A stretch of 52,427 nt of DNA from an uncultured bacterium (GCA_949284415.1 CASDVM010000039.1:1-52427), one strand, 5' to 3'. Shown: positions 1-8,548, counted from the stretch's first letter. The notes: generated by a model not told the origin, from the sequence alone. Numbers and translations: made by a program.

Positions 1-121
1 TACAGCAGGAGACGAAAACTATTGTAGCTGCAATTTTTTTTAACTCCTTTAAATAGTAGATAACATAATCGTCAATTATTGAATCTTTATCATAATGTGC
101 AAATACTACTGCTCTTTTCAT
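1..121 (-). CDS. RgpF-like rhamnan/polysaccharide synthesis protein, N-terminal fragment
   Basis: Only the first 40 codons lie in the window; the gene runs off the left edge. The peptide begins MKRAVVFAHYDKDSIIDDYV and continues YYLKELKKIAATIVFVSCC. This matches the start of the rhamnan-synthesis F (RgpF) family, where a 'HYD' motif is followed by a '(V)DYV.YYL..L' helix and a strand ending 'IVFVS'. The family acts in assembly of rhamnose-containing surface polysaccharides. The start is the ATG complementary to 119-121. It has no Shine-Dalgarno, but a perfect TATAAT lies 6 nt upstream. It is divergent from pheT. The product call rests on a short N-terminus only. Confidence 0.6.
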   Translation of the reverse strand, partial: MKRAVVFAHYDKDSIIDDYVIYYLKELKKIAATIVFVSCC

Positions 122-127
122 AACGGA

Positions 128-133
128 ATTATA
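128..133 (-). promoter_or_regulatory. Leaderless-type -10 box for the RgpF-like gene
   Basis: TATAAT on the minus strand, separated by exactly 6 nt from the ATG at 121-119. There is no Shine-Dalgarno, so the message probably starts at or next to the ATG. No clear -35 is visible. Confidence 0.5.
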
Positions 134-214
134 ACATAAATAAAGGTTTGTAATTCATTCAGGTTTGTTGTATTATTCAGGTATAGAATATGAAAATGAG
201 AGGGAATTAAAGAA

Positions 215-2680
215 ATGCAGGTATCATTAAACTGGTTAAACGAATTTGTTGATTTATCGGATATAGAAGTTGAACAGATCGCACATGAACTTACTATGAG
301 CGGTTTGGAGGTTGAAGCTGTAGAAGAAGTTAAACCTAAATTTACAAATATAAAAACAGTAAAAATCGAAAAAATAGACAATCACCCGAATTCCGATCAT
401 CTCCATCTAGTTACGGTAAATACGGGCGAAGGTTTGAAAACTGTAGTTTGCGGGGCACAAAATATTAAAGAAGATCAGATTGTTCCTTATGCTTCGGTTG
501 GTTCTAAAGTTCTTGACAGGAAAACAGGTGAAATGTTTACTTTAACACCTGCAGTTATCAGAGGAGTGGAATCTCAGGGGATGCTCTGTTCTGATGATGA
601 ACTCGGTGTTTCTGAACGCGGATATCAGGAAGAAGACGGAATTTTGATTTTGAACAGAATTTTCCCTGATGTAAAAATCGGTGAAGATGTTGAAAAAGTT
701 CTCGGCTTCGATAAAGATTATATTCTTGATGTCGCACCCACTGCAAACAGAGGAGATCAAATGTCTGTTATCGGAATTGCAAGAGAATTGAGTGCAATTT
801 TCGATAAACCTTTAAAATTTTCACCTCTTGAATGTACAAGAGATTTGTCAACTGATGAATTTAAAGTTGAAATTATTGATAACGATGTGTGCAAATACTA
901 TTCTCTCGGCATTTTAAAGAATATAAAAATTAAACCTTCCCCTGACTGGATGCAAAAAAGACTTATTGCATCAGGGGTTCGAGCAATAAACAATGCCGTT
1001 GATATTACAAATTATGTAATGCTGGAATACGGAACACCTTTCCACGCATTCGATATGGACAAACTAAACGGGTATATCTGCATAAGACGTGCCAAAGAAG
1101 GCGAAAAAATAGTTACTTTGGACGGCACAGAACGAGAATTAACACATGACAGCGTTTTAATAGCCGATAAAGAAAAAGGAGTGTGTCTTGCAGGCGTTTT
1201 TGGCGGTGAAAATTCTGAAATTGATGAAAATACAAAAAATGTTGCACTGGAAGCTGCATTTTTCCCTTCCGTAACAACAAGAAAATCTTCAAGAAGCGTA
1301 GGCTACCGCTCGGAAGCTTCTGCCAGATTTGAACGCGGTGTTGATATCGAAGCTGTTAAACCTGCTTTAATGCGTGCAATGCAGCTTTTCACTGAACTTG
1401 CGGATGCCGAAATCGAAGGAGTTGTAGAAGCCGGCAAAAATGAACTTGAACCAATCGAAATAACTCTAAGATATGCACAGATAAAAAGAATTTTGGGATG
1501 CGAAATAGCTCCCGACAAATGTATTTCTATCCTTGAAAAATTAGGATTTAAAAAACTCGGCGGCAATGAGCTGGCTGCAAAATTTCTTGTTCCTTCTTTC
1601 AGAGCAGGTGATGTTACAAGAGAAATTGATTTGATTGAAGAAATTGCAAGAATTAACGGCTATGATAAAATTACCACTACGTTGCCGAATAAAAACAGCA
1701 CACCTGAAATTTCTCTTGAAGAAAAAGTTGTTAAAAAAGTGAATGAACTGATGCTTTCAGCAGGTTTGGACGAAATTATAACAACATCTTTAATCGGCAA
1801 ACCACTGCTGGATAAATATATGCAGGCTTATGATGATGCAAAAGCAGTCAAAGTTTTAAATTCCGCAAGCGATGAAAGCACAATGCTCAGACAAAATATG
1901 GCAGGGAGTGTTCTAAATTGTCTGAAATACAATTACGACAACGGCCAGAAAACTCTCTGGGCTTATGAAATCGGGAAAACATACAAGATTACGGCTCCTT
2001 CTGACGAAAAAAATACAGGAGTTAAAGAAACAAGAATTCTTGCAGGAGTTTTAACCGGCGAGGTTGAAAACTCCAAATGGCAAGTTAAATCCCATACTGA
2101 TTTTTATTCGCTTAAAGGTATTATTGAACAGTTGTTTGATGAACTGGGTGTTACAAAGCGAATTAAATTAACTCCATGCGAAGATGTGGATTACATGCAC
2201 CCTTACAGAAGCGCAAAAGTTAATATTCTGGGTAAAAATCTTACAAATATAGGTTATTTCGGACAAATTCATCCGCTGTTGAAAGATAAGATGAAAATCA
2301 AAGGTCAGGATGTATTCATTTTTGAAATTGACCTTGATGAAATTATCGCAATTATTAAAGAACACACTGTAAGATATAAAAAACTCCCTCAGTACCCTGA
2401 AGTTCGCCGTGATATCGCATTTGTAATCAACGAGGAAGTAAGTTTTGAAGATATTCAGCGTGTTATAAAAGGTGCTGTTCAGCAGAATATTTTCAAAGGC
2501 AGTGAAGTGTTTGACGTTTATCAGGGCGATAACATTGAAAAAGGCTTTAAAAGTCTTGCCTTCCGTATAAAAATGCAGGATGAAAATGCGACATTAACAG
2601 ATGAAGTTATAGAACATCAGATGAATAATGTCCGTGCAAAACTTCAAAAAACTTATGCGGAAATCAGTTTCCGCGAATAG
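215..2680 (+). CDS. pheT: Phenylalanyl-tRNA synthetase beta subunit
   Basis: 821 aa, normal length for bacterial PheT, which with PheS forms the alpha2beta2 enzyme that charges tRNA-Phe in the cytoplasm. The order is typical: an N-terminal helix ('MQVSLNWLNEFVDL'), an EMAP/OB-type tRNA-binding domain at about 40-150 ('NHPNSDHLHLVTVNTG', 'CGAQNI', 'MLCSDDELG'), B3/B4 editing region ('DYILDVAPTANRGD'), B5 domain at about 400-475, catalytic-like core at about 480-690 ('EIDLIEEIARINGYDKI', 'YEIGKTY') and a C-terminal ferredoxin-fold anticodon-binding domain ('KLPQYPEVRRDIAFVI', 'GFKSLAFRI'). The start is the family's usual MQVSLNWL. A GAGAGGG run lies about 14 nt upstream, rather far. pheS is not next to it. 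The secreted protein at 2688 follows after 7 nt. Confidence 0.98.
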   Translation: MQVSLNWLNEFVDLSDIEVEQIAHELTMSGLEVEAVEEVKPKFTNIKTVKIEKIDNHPNSDHLHLVTVNTGEGLKTVVCGAQNIKEDQIVPYASVGSKVLDRKTGEMFTLTPAVIRGVESQGMLCSDDELGVSERGYQEEDGILILNRIFPDVKIGEDVEKVLGFDKDYILDVAPTANRGDQMSVIGIARELSAIFDKPLKFSPLECTRDLSTDEFKVEIIDNDVCKYYSLGILKNIKIKPSPDWMQKRLIASGVRAINNAVDITNYVMLEYGTPFHAFDMDKLNGYICIRRAKEGEKIVTLDGTERELTHDSVLIADKEKGVCLAGVFGGENSEIDENTKNVALEAAFFPSVTTRKSSRSVGYRSEASARFERGVDIEAVKPALMRAMQLFTELADAEIEGVVEAGKNELEPIEITLRYAQIKRILGCEIAPDKCISILEKLGFKKLGGNELAAKFLVPSFRAGDVTREIDLIEEIARINGYDKITTTLPNKNSTPEISLEEKVVKKVNELMLSAGLDEIITTSLIGKPLLDKYMQAYDDAKAVKVLNSASDESTMLRQNMAGSVLNCLKYNYDNGQKTLWAYEIGKTYKITAPSDEKNTGVKETRILAGVLTGEVENSKWQVKSHTDFYSLKGIIEQLFDELGVTKRIKLTPCEDVDYMHPYRSAKVNILGKNLTNIGYFGQIHPLLKDKMKIKGQDVFIFEIDLDEIIAIIKEHTVRYKKLPQYPEVRRDIAFVINEEVSFEDIQRVIKGAVQQNIFKGSEVFDVYQGDNIEKGFKSLAFRIKMQDENATLTDEVIEHQMNNVRAKLQKTYAEISFRE

Positions 2681-2687
2681 GAGCAAT

Positions 2688-3335
2688 ATGAAAAAATTTT
2701 TCTTGATATTGGCTTTAATGCTGTTGATGCCTTTAAATGCTTTGGGTACAGATAATATTGTCCCTCAATATGTAAGCATTGAGCATACAAATACACTCGG
2801 GCTTTATCAGGCACCGAGCGAAATTGTCCTTTATAAAGAACCTTCCGAAACTTCAAACATAGTACACAGCATAAGCTGGATAGGCGCTAAAATTTTCCCT
2901 GAAAGCGTGAAAGCAGAGAATTTGTTTGTTGTATTTATTCCATCAAAAAATTTGGGACTTCTTGCTGTAACCGATGAAACAGAAGATTGGGTTGAGGTGA
3001 TATATAATAATTCTGCAGGTTCAAAAGGCTGGATAAAAAAAGATGATCCTTACAGATTTTCTACTTGGGTAATGTTTTATAATATGTACGGGAGAAAATA
3101 CGGTTTGAATTTGTTAAAAGAAGCACCTGCAGAAGCAAAAGATCTCCATGTTTCGACTGACGACAAATCACAAATTGTTGCAACAATTAATATGCCTCAA
3201 AAAATTAATCTGAATGTTATACGCGGAAACTGGGCACTTGTAAGTGTCATGGATATTGACAGAACCCCGAAAACAGGCTATGTAAGATGGCGCTCAGATA
3301 ACGGTGTAAAATATTATTTCCCAGATATAAAATAG
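2688..3335 (+). CDS. Secreted protein with SH3-like segments
   Basis: 215 aa. The start is the ATG at 2688, preceded by TAGGAGCAAT seven bases after the pheT stop; the frame opens further upstream but inside pheT. Residues 1-21 form a signal peptide (MKKFFLILALMLLMPLNALG). The mature part has two segments that read like bacterial SH3 or GW repeats: one ends 'DWVEVIYNNSAGSKGWIKKDD', the other reads 'INLNVIRGNWALVSVMDID' then 'GYVRWRSDNG'. SH3-like domains of this type often bind peptidoglycan, so a periplasmic role is likely. This is inference; I do not recognise a named family. It is probably co-transcribed with pheT. Confidence 0.72.
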   Translation: MKKFFLILALMLLMPLNALGTDNIVPQYVSIEHTNTLGLYQAPSEIVLYKEPSETSNIVHSISWIGAKIFPESVKAENLFVVFIPSKNLGLLAVTDETEDWVEVIYNNSAGSKGWIKKDDPYRFSTWVMFYNMYGRKYGLNLLKEAPAEAKDLHVSTDDKSQIVATINMPQKINLNVIRGNWALVSVMDIDRTPKTGYVRWRSDNGVKYYFPDIK

Positions 3336-3337
3336 TT

Positions 3338-4066
3338 TTAAAACTTTCCCGTTGAATATTTTTCATAAGTGAGTTTTCCTGTCCGCATAGTGTCATACAA
3401 CCCGCCGTATCCTGTATGCTGATCCAGTTTTGTCGGTGTTACATTAAAACTGAACATATCATAGCCATATTGATTTCTTCTTTTAGGGCCGTTTATATCA
3501 AAAAATATTTCAGCACACTGTGTTGCCACGTAAGAACCAGAAGGTACCGGCTTGCCGTCAACAACATTGGTATAATTCCCGTTTGCATCAGTTTCGTATT
3601 TTTCATAGATTGTTTCACAATTTCCTGTCCAGTTTCTTTTCTCCAACCTTACAATAGTACCATCATTTAATACAGCTCTCTCCCTCTGCATTTTACTTGT
3701 TTTTACATTTCCCGAACCATCATTTGTCTTTTTTTTAGGATATGTTGTATAATATCCGCCGCAGCCTTTACTGTCTGAAGTTGAACATCTTTCTACTACA
3801 TTTAAATATTTTAAAAAACCTTCCAATTGTTCTGCTGCACTCAAATCAGAATTAAATTGTTCTGCATAACTGTCTGTTCCGAGTTCCGCTTTTCTAAGTT
3901 CAATTGCATTAGCAAGCTCTGAATAAGTTCGTTTCAACTTATTAACCATTACCATTTCATTATATTTTGCAATCATAGCAGGTATTGTTAAAGCTGCCAC
4001 AACACTGACAATTCCAAGTGTGATTAAGACTTCAGCCAGAGTAAATCCTTTTTTACAAAAAAACAT
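3338..4066 (-). CDS. Type IV prepilin-like protein (orphan)
   Basis: About 242 aa with a class-III signal: 'MFFCKKGFTLAEVLITLGIVSVVAALTIP'-type N-terminus split as a short basic leader, the G|FTLAE prepilin peptidase site with Glu+5, and a 20-residue hydrophobic helix. Such proteins are cleaved and N-methylated by PilD and form type IV pili or type II secretion pseudopili. The body has four or more Cys ('ERCSTSDSKGCGGYY', 'NCETIYEKYE', 'TQCAEIFFDINGP'), fitting an extracytoplasmic disulfide-bonded head. An ATG 15 nt upstream is open, but AAGGTGG sits between the two, so the inner ATG at 4066 is preferred. No pilus assembly gene is nearby. Confidence 0.85.
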   Translation of the reverse strand: MFFCKKGFTLAEVLITLGIVSVVAALTIPAMIAKYNEMVMVNKLKRTYSELANAIELRKAELGTDSYAEQFNSDLSAAEQLEGFLKYLNVVERCSTSDSKGCGGYYTTYPKKKTNDGSGNVKTSKMQRERAVLNDGTIVRLEKRNWTGNCETIYEKYETDANGNYTNVVDGKPVPSGSYVATQCAEIFFDINGPKRRNQYGYDMFSFNVTPTKLDQHTGYGGLYDTMRTGKLTYEKYSTGKF

Positions 4067-4189
4067 TCTGCCACCTTTCATTAAAAATTATTTCAATTTT
4101 TATTATTATAATGGAATAACTATTACTTTATAATAATAAAGTTTACTATATTGTTCATTATATGTCAATATAATAATCAAAGGACATAA

Positions 4190-4408
4190 ATGAGCGTAAG
4201 ATCCGATATAAAAACACTGCTGGCTGAAAACGACATTTCTATAACCAGCCTTGCAAAAAAATTAAGTGAAAAAACAGGGAAATATTATTCACAGTCAAAT
4301 ATTTCCCAAAAACTTATGCGACAGACTCTAAAATACGAAGAAGCAAAATTAATAGGCGAAATTTTAGGCTATGAGTTAAAATTCGTAAGAGTAAAACCTT
4401 ATATATAA
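4190..4408 (+). CDS. Small helix-turn-helix DNA-binding protein
   Basis: 72 aa. 'DIKTLLAENDISITSLAKKLSEKTGKYYSQSNISQKL' reads as an HTH of the XRE/Cro kind, with recognition helix near 'SQSNISQKLM'. It ends 'AKLIGEILGYELKFVRVKPYI'. The start at 4190 has AAAGGA 6 nt upstream. It shares layout and C-terminal motif with the protein at 20665-20889 ('EILDYLGFELVVREK'), so the two look like distant paralogs. With no C-terminal effector domain it is probably a small repressor. No target is evident. Confidence 0.72.
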   Translation: MSVRSDIKTLLAENDISITSLAKKLSEKTGKYYSQSNISQKLMRQTLKYEEAKLIGEILGYELKFVRVKPYI

Positions 4409-4509
4409 TTATTTTCTGCTTTACAATCCGAAAAAAATACTCGACATTAAGTTTTGTTTATTGTAGGATAGGCTTACTTGCGAGATATAAATAGAAAAGG
4501 AGATATAAA

Positions 4510-5007
4510 ATGCAGGTTATATTAAAAAAAGATGTTCAAAACCTCGGAGAAGCAGGCGACATCGTTAATGTTAAAGACGGTTACGCTAGAAACTTCCTTC
4601 TCCCTCAATCAATAGCTGAAATAGCTACTAAAGGTGCTTTAGAAAACAGAGAAAAAAATCTGGCAAGAATTAAAGCAAAACAGGAAAAATTGCACGCAGA
4701 AGCTCTGGAAACTGCTAAGAAAATCGAAGAATTTGCAAAACTTGAACTTTCTGCAAAAGCAGGCGAATCAGGCAAATTATTCGGTACAATTACAACTAAA
4801 AAACTTACTGAAGAATTAAAAGCTAAATCAGGCATTGAAGTTGACAGAAAGAATGTTTCTTTGAATGCTCCGATTAACAAAATTGGCGAATATACAATGC
4901 TTATCAAATTAACTTCTAAAGTTAAATGCGAATTGGCTGTTGTAGTTACAGCTTCTGAAGTTCTTAAAGAATCTGTTGAAGAAGCTGCAGAAGAAACTGA
5001 AGAATAG
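4510..5007 (+). CDS. rplI: 50S ribosomal protein L9
   Basis: 165 aa. N-terminal rRNA-binding domain with the L9 signature (MQVILKKDVQNLGEAGDIVN, VKDGYARNFLLPQSIA), a long connecting helix at about 45-75 (Lys/Glu-rich) and a C-terminal domain at about 80-150 ('LFGTITTKKLTEELK', 'IKKIGEYTMLIKL'-like). A 15-residue acidic tail (SVEEAAEETEE) makes it slightly longer than E. coli L9 (149 aa). AAAAGGAGATATAAA directly precedes the ATG, a strong ribosome binding site. It heads a run of four genes (methyltransferase, CooC-like ATPase, folD) with gaps of 7 nt, -4 nt and 5 nt, so they are probably co-transcribed. rpsF, rpsR and dnaB, frequent rplI neighbours, are absent. Confidence 0.97.
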   Translation: MQVILKKDVQNLGEAGDIVNVKDGYARNFLLPQSIAEIATKGALENREKNLARIKAKQEKLHAEALETAKKIEEFAKLELSAKAGESGKLFGTITTKKLTEELKAKSGIEVDRKNVSLNAPINKIGEYTMLIKLTSKVKCELAVVVTASEVLKESVEEAAEETEE

Positions 5008-5014
5008 GCGGCAG

Positions 5015-6094
5015 ATGACGGCAAATTCTAAATTGACACTGGAAGCTCTGGCTATAGGCTCTCTGCCTCATAAAGATTTAGAATCTGCTATGGAACTTGT
5101 TAAAAAAGATTTTGACAAAATTCCTTTCTGGCCACAATTAAGCAAAATTAACAAAAACGAAGACATGATTTTTCAATTTTTGGAAAATATGCCTTCGTTT
5201 TTTATTGATGAAAATTCAGGAAAGTCATACCTTGAAACAGAAAGCGATAAATTCTTTGAGGATATGGAACAGTTTTTTGCAGATTATGAAGAAATTACTG
5301 CCGATATTAACTGCGATAAAATTAATAAATATGCAATAAATAGTTCCTGTACGTTTCCTGAATTTATAAAAATAGTAAAAAATACGAAACCTGCTTTTGC
5401 CAAAGGGCAGATTGTCGGAGCGTTTACACTTGCTACAACACTTGTCGATAAATCAGGCAAATGCGCATTTTATGATGAAACATTAAAAGAAATTATAACA
5501 AAAACGCTGACCTTAAAGGCTCTATGGCAGATAAAAGAAATAAAATGCGCAAGCCCCGGAACTACACCCATAATTTTTATTGACGAACCTTCTATATCAC
5601 AGCTCGGGACTTCTGCTTATATAACAATTTCTAACGATGAAGTCATTGAAATGATAAAAGAAATATCTGACTTAATAAAATTAAACGGCGCAATGAGCGC
5701 AATTCACTGCTGCGGGAAATGCGACTGGAGAGTTCCTATCAAAGCAGGTGTTGATATTATTAACTTTGATGCCTATACTTTTGCTCAGAATTTGAGTCTT
5801 TTCAGCAATGATTTAAAAACTTACCTGGAGCACGGAAGAAAAATTGCGTGGGGAATTGTTCCGACACTCCGTCCTGATATTCTTGAAAAAACTAATCCGG
5901 ATGAGATGATTTCTGTTTTTGAAAAAGCTGTTAAGTATTTGACGAAAAAAGGAATTAATGAGAAAATTATTATAGAAAATTCAATTATTACGCCGTCATG
6001 CGGTGCAGGCGCGTTGAGTGTAGAACTGGCAGAAAAAGCTATGGATTTGACTAAACAGCTTTCAGAAAGTGTAAAAGAAAGGTATAAAGTTTGA
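5015..6094 (+). CDS. Core-MetE/UROD-fold zinc methyltransferase-like protein
   Basis: 359 aa from the ATG at 5015, 7 nt after rplI; the frame opens further upstream inside rplI. It reads as a TIM barrel of the UROD/MetE superfamily. Motifs match the catalytic half of cobalamin-independent methionine synthase: H231-x-C233 in 'AIHCCGKCDW', D190-E-P192 in 'IFIDEPS', and C329 in 'ITPSCGAG', equivalent to the His-x-Cys and distal Cys zinc ligands of MetE. The N-terminal half of full MetE (about 750 aa) is missing, as in 'core-MetE' enzymes, several of which take methyl groups from corrinoid proteins rather than methyl-folate. The CooC-like ATPase and folD next door favour a C1/corrinoid role. The substrate is unproven; UroD-like methyltransferase is the alternative. 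Confidence 0.7.
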   Translation: MTANSKLTLEALAIGSLPHKDLESAMELVKKDFDKIPFWPQLSKINKNEDMIFQFLENMPSFFIDENSGKSYLETESDKFFEDMEQFFADYEEITADINCDKINKYAINSSCTFPEFIKIVKNTKPAFAKGQIVGAFTLATTLVDKSGKCAFYDETLKEIITKTLTLKALWQIKEIKCASPGTTPIIFIDEPSISQLGTSAYITISNDEVIEMIKEISDLIKLNGAMSAIHCCGKCDWRVPIKAGVDIINFDAYTFAQNLSLFSNDLKTYLEHGRKIAWGIVPTLRPDILEKTNPDEMISVFEKAVKYLTKKGINEKIIIENSIITPSCGAGALSVELAEKAMDLTKQLSESVKERYKV

Positions 6095-6843
6095 CATTTA
6101 AATTAGCTGTAACAGGTAAAAGCGGAAGCGGAAAAACAACAATTGTTAAAGGATTTTTGAGAGTTTTTCAGGAATATTTCGCGGAAAAATCAATTCTTTT
6201 GTTTGACAATGACCTGACAGGAGAACTCGGACACAGCTTCGGACTTGATATAAGAAATACAATTTACGGCATACGAAGCGGGAAACATGAATATAAAACA
6301 GGAATTCCCGAAGGTATGTCTAAACAAGAATTTGTCGAATGGGCTATGGAAGATATTGTTGTTTCTCTCGATGAAAATGTCGATATCATTGTATCATGGT
6401 TTGTCGGATCAAAAGACTGCAGATGTCCTATTACGGGACAGATAAATGATGCTGTTTTAAAGCTTATTGACAGATATGATATTGTAATTTTCGACTGCGA
6501 ATTTGACCTGAAATACTTAAATCAGCTTGTAGATACAGATATTGACACTACGCTGATTGTCGCAAATCCGACAGATGAAAGCGCCCATCTTGTAAAGCGT
6601 ATTGAAGAATTCAGCGCAAAATATGCTGCAGGAAATCAGCTCGGAGTAGTTATTAATAAAGCAGACGGATCTGATTTGAATGCTTTATATGATTTTTTGA
6701 AGCGTTATGATTTGGATGTTCTGGGTGTAATTCCGGTTGATGAAGAATTAAAATCGCATTCAACGGATAAAGATTCCGGTATAGTTCAGGATGCAATTAA
6801 ACAGTTCTATTTCAGATTGAATCTTCCTCAATTGAGAGAGTAG
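6091..6843 (+). CDS. CooC/AcsF-like P-loop ATPase
   Basis: 250 aa in the MinD/ParA-like SIMIBI class. A deviant Walker A 'GKSGSGKTT' (9-17, with signature Lys10), a switch-like 'FDND' at 38-41 and 'IFDCEFD' as Walker B region are visible. C110-x-C112 in 'SKDCRCPITG' falls where CooC1 has its metal-binding CxC (Cys112/114). CooC and AcsF ATPases insert nickel into CO dehydrogenase or acetyl-CoA synthase; relatives serve corrinoid proteins. No CODH gene is in this window. The start is TTG at 6091, overlapping the previous stop (TTGA) with AAAGG 10 nt upstream, so translation is probably coupled. The cofactor target is open. Confidence 0.72.
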   Translation: MTFKLAVTGKSGSGKTTIVKGFLRVFQEYFAEKSILLFDNDLTGELGHSFGLDIRNTIYGIRSGKHEYKTGIPEGMSKQEFVEWAMEDIVVSLDENVDIIVSWFVGSKDCRCPITGQINDAVLKLIDRYDIVIFDCEFDLKYLNQLVDTDIDTTLIVANPTDESAHLVKRIEEFSAKYAAGNQLGVVINKADGSDLNALYDFLKRYDLDVLGVIPVDEELKSHSTDKDSGIVQDAIKQFYFRLNLPQLRE

Positions 6844-6848
6844 GGAAT

Positions 6849-7685
6849 ATGGCAGAAATTTTAGACGGCAAAAAGTTAAGAGATAAAATTTTTTCAAACT
6901 TAAAGGCAAAATTGGATAAAATGCCTGAAAAACCTACACTTGCTGTTATTCTTGCAGGTGATGATCCGGCCAGTCAAATTTATGTCCGCAATAAGAAAAA
7001 AACTGCTGAAAATTTAGGAATTAATTCTATAGTGATCGAATATCCGCAAAATGTTACAGAAACACAATTAATTTCTAAAATTCAAGAATTAAACAATGAT
7101 AAAAATATTACGGCAATTCTTGTACAGCTTCCGCTTCCGCAGCATATTAATAAATTTAAGGTAATTGATGCAATCTTGCCTCAAAAAGATGTGGACGGGC
7201 TGACACCTTATAATCTCGGTAAACTTTTTGCCGGCGAAGAGCCTTATGTATACCCCTGCACCCCTAAAGGAATTTTGCTTTTGCTGGACGAATACTGTAT
7301 AAATCCCGATGGTAAACATGTCGTAGTTATTGGCCGTTCAAATTTAGTCGGCAAACCTGTTGCACAAATGCTTTTACGAAAAAATGCCACAGTTACAATA
7401 TGCCACAGTCATACAAAAAATCTTCCTGATATAACAAAAACTGCTGATATTGTTGTGTCAGCAGTAGGGAAAAATGTTATAGGGGAAAAAATGTTAAAAT
7501 CAAATTGTGTCGTAGTAGATGTAGGTATTTATAGAGATGAGAACGGGAAAGTCCGCGGCGATGTGGATTTTGAAAATATCTCCAAAATCGCCGCATACAT
7601 TTCGCCTGTACCGGGCGGAGTAGGCCCGATGACCATAGCATCTTTGATGCTTAATACGGTTGAACTTTTTGAAATAAATCTGTGA
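6849..7685 (+). CDS. folD: Methylenetetrahydrofolate dehydrogenase / methenyl-THF cyclohydrolase
   Basis: 278 aa, typical FolD length. It interconverts 5,10-methylene-THF, 5,10-methenyl-THF and 10-formyl-THF in the cytoplasm. The catalytic domain has 'YVRNKKKTAENLGI' with the active-site Tyr-x3-Lys, 'ILVQLPLPQHI' and 'PQKDVDGLTPYNLG'. The Rossmann domain has 'VVIGRSNLVGKPVAQMLL' and 'ATVTICHSHT', and the end has 'PVPGGVGPMTIASLM'. TAGGGAAT precedes the ATG, 5 nt after the ATPase stop. It closes the rplI run and places the two genes before it in a one-carbon context. Confidence 0.97.
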   Translation: MAEILDGKKLRDKIFSNLKAKLDKMPEKPTLAVILAGDDPASQIYVRNKKKTAENLGINSIVIEYPQNVTETQLISKIQELNNDKNITAILVQLPLPQHINKFKVIDAILPQKDVDGLTPYNLGKLFAGEEPYVYPCTPKGILLLLDEYCINPDGKHVVVIGRSNLVGKPVAQMLLRKNATVTICHSHTKNLPDITKTADIVVSAVGKNVIGEKMLKSNCVVVDVGIYRDENGKVRGDVDFENISKIAAYISPVPGGVGPMTIASLMLNTVELFEINL

Positions 7686-7714
7686 ATCAGTGTTAACTTT
7701 AAATCTATGCTTTA

Positions 7715-8041
7715 CTATTGACCTATTAAGTTCAACGTACAGTAAGATTTAATATTACTGTTAACAAGGTTCTTCAAACTCGAAATCTCATTCTCCATCA
7801 AGCTTATCTGTGAATCTAAAGAATCCTGACGTGTCTCAAGATACGATTCCTCCTGTTGTAATGTAAGGTAGGTCGGATCATCATCAACGTCAATTTCAGC
7901 CTCTTCCAATTCTTGTGCTCTGTAGCCCATTTGTTTTGTAATGTAATTTGCACGGCTCATAACAAGCGTCTGTTCAAATTGCAGCTGGCTCTTCTGCAAT
8001 GTGAATAAATTTTTCTGTGCATCAAGTGCTAAAAATGTCAT
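7715..8041 (-). CDS. Small coiled-coil protein of unknown function
   Basis: 108 aa, not recognised. No signal peptide. The N-terminus 'MTFLALDAQKNLFTLQKSQLQFEQTLVMSRANYITKQM' is helical, followed by an acidic linker 'EEAEIDVDDDPTYL' and a C-terminal coiled coil 'RQDSLDSQISLMENEISSLKNLV'. This C-terminal module resembles the end of the truncated protein at 51734-52427 ('TLDMKMKNLDTEISSLTTEYDTV', then an 'N' and a short basic tail). The two may belong to one lineage-specific family. The ribosome binding site AAGGAGAG lies about 6 nt before the ATG. Confidence 0.65.
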   Translation of the reverse strand: MTFLALDAQKNLFTLQKSQLQFEQTLVMSRANYITKQMGYRAQELEEAEIDVDDDPTYLTLQQEESYLETRQDSLDSQISLMENEISSLKNLVNSNIKSYCTLNLIGQ

Positions 8042-8157
8042 CTCATCTCTCCTTATATCTTTTTATACTTTTTATTTCTTCTTACACATGTAAAGTATTT
8101 TGAAATAATCAAATTTCACAAGGAGGAATTTTTGTTACATTTGTTAACATAAGCATT

Positions 8158-8191
8158 AAAAAAGTCTTCTTTTTTATAAGAAGACTTTTTT
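8158..8191 (-). terminator. Rho-independent terminator of RNase P RNA
   Basis: A 14-bp perfect stem (8158-8171 with 8178-8191) with a 6-nt loop lies just past the RNase P RNA 3' end. Its T-rich arm gives U residues on the minus strand. It also separates the RNA from the coiled-coil gene at 7715-8041. Confidence 0.8.
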
Positions 8192-8197
8192 AAAAAT

Positions 8198-8543
8198 AAA
8201 GTAACTCGTAAGCCGTGTTCTGTTTCTAAATAATCATCTGTCTGGTATTGAAATTACTTTCAATCTCTGGCGATTTTTCTGAAGTTGGCGGACAGCCTTT
8301 ATAGCCTTCAATTTAATCTTGCATTCTGCAGGGGGTTGCCTGGCCGATACCTTTCGATACCGCCGGTGAAGCTCTTAACTCACCGTTGCACCATCGCCTG
8401 TGCTTTATTCAAAAGCCATTGGCAGTCTACATTTCTGTGGTCCTATCCACCGGCTCACGCCGTCCGGGATTTCCCCGGCTGCCTGTCCTTGAATGCACGG
8501 ACTTTCCTCACCCGAAAATCAGGCGCGATTATTCGATTACTTT
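8198..8543 (-). ncRNA. rnpB: RNase P RNA (bacterial)
   Basis: Catalytic RNA that trims pre-tRNA 5' ends. The minus strand has the universal GAGGAAAGTCCGTGC (complement of 8495-8509) near the 5' end and ACAGAACACGGCTTAC (complement of 8208-8223) at the 3' end. The ends AAAGTAA and TTACTTT pair as P1, giving 8543 to 8198, about 346 nt. Internal hairpins are visible, for example CCGGGGAAATCCCGG. The 5' end is only about 6 nt past the stop of the prepilin gene at 8549, so its promoter must lie within that gene or it is processed from read-through. Open frames on the opposite strand here are spurious. Confidence 0.95.
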
Positions 8544-8548
8544 ATATA

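Noticed and set aside
4605-5024. 139-codon minus-strand frame
   Set aside because: Ser/Val-rich complement of rplI, which is certain.
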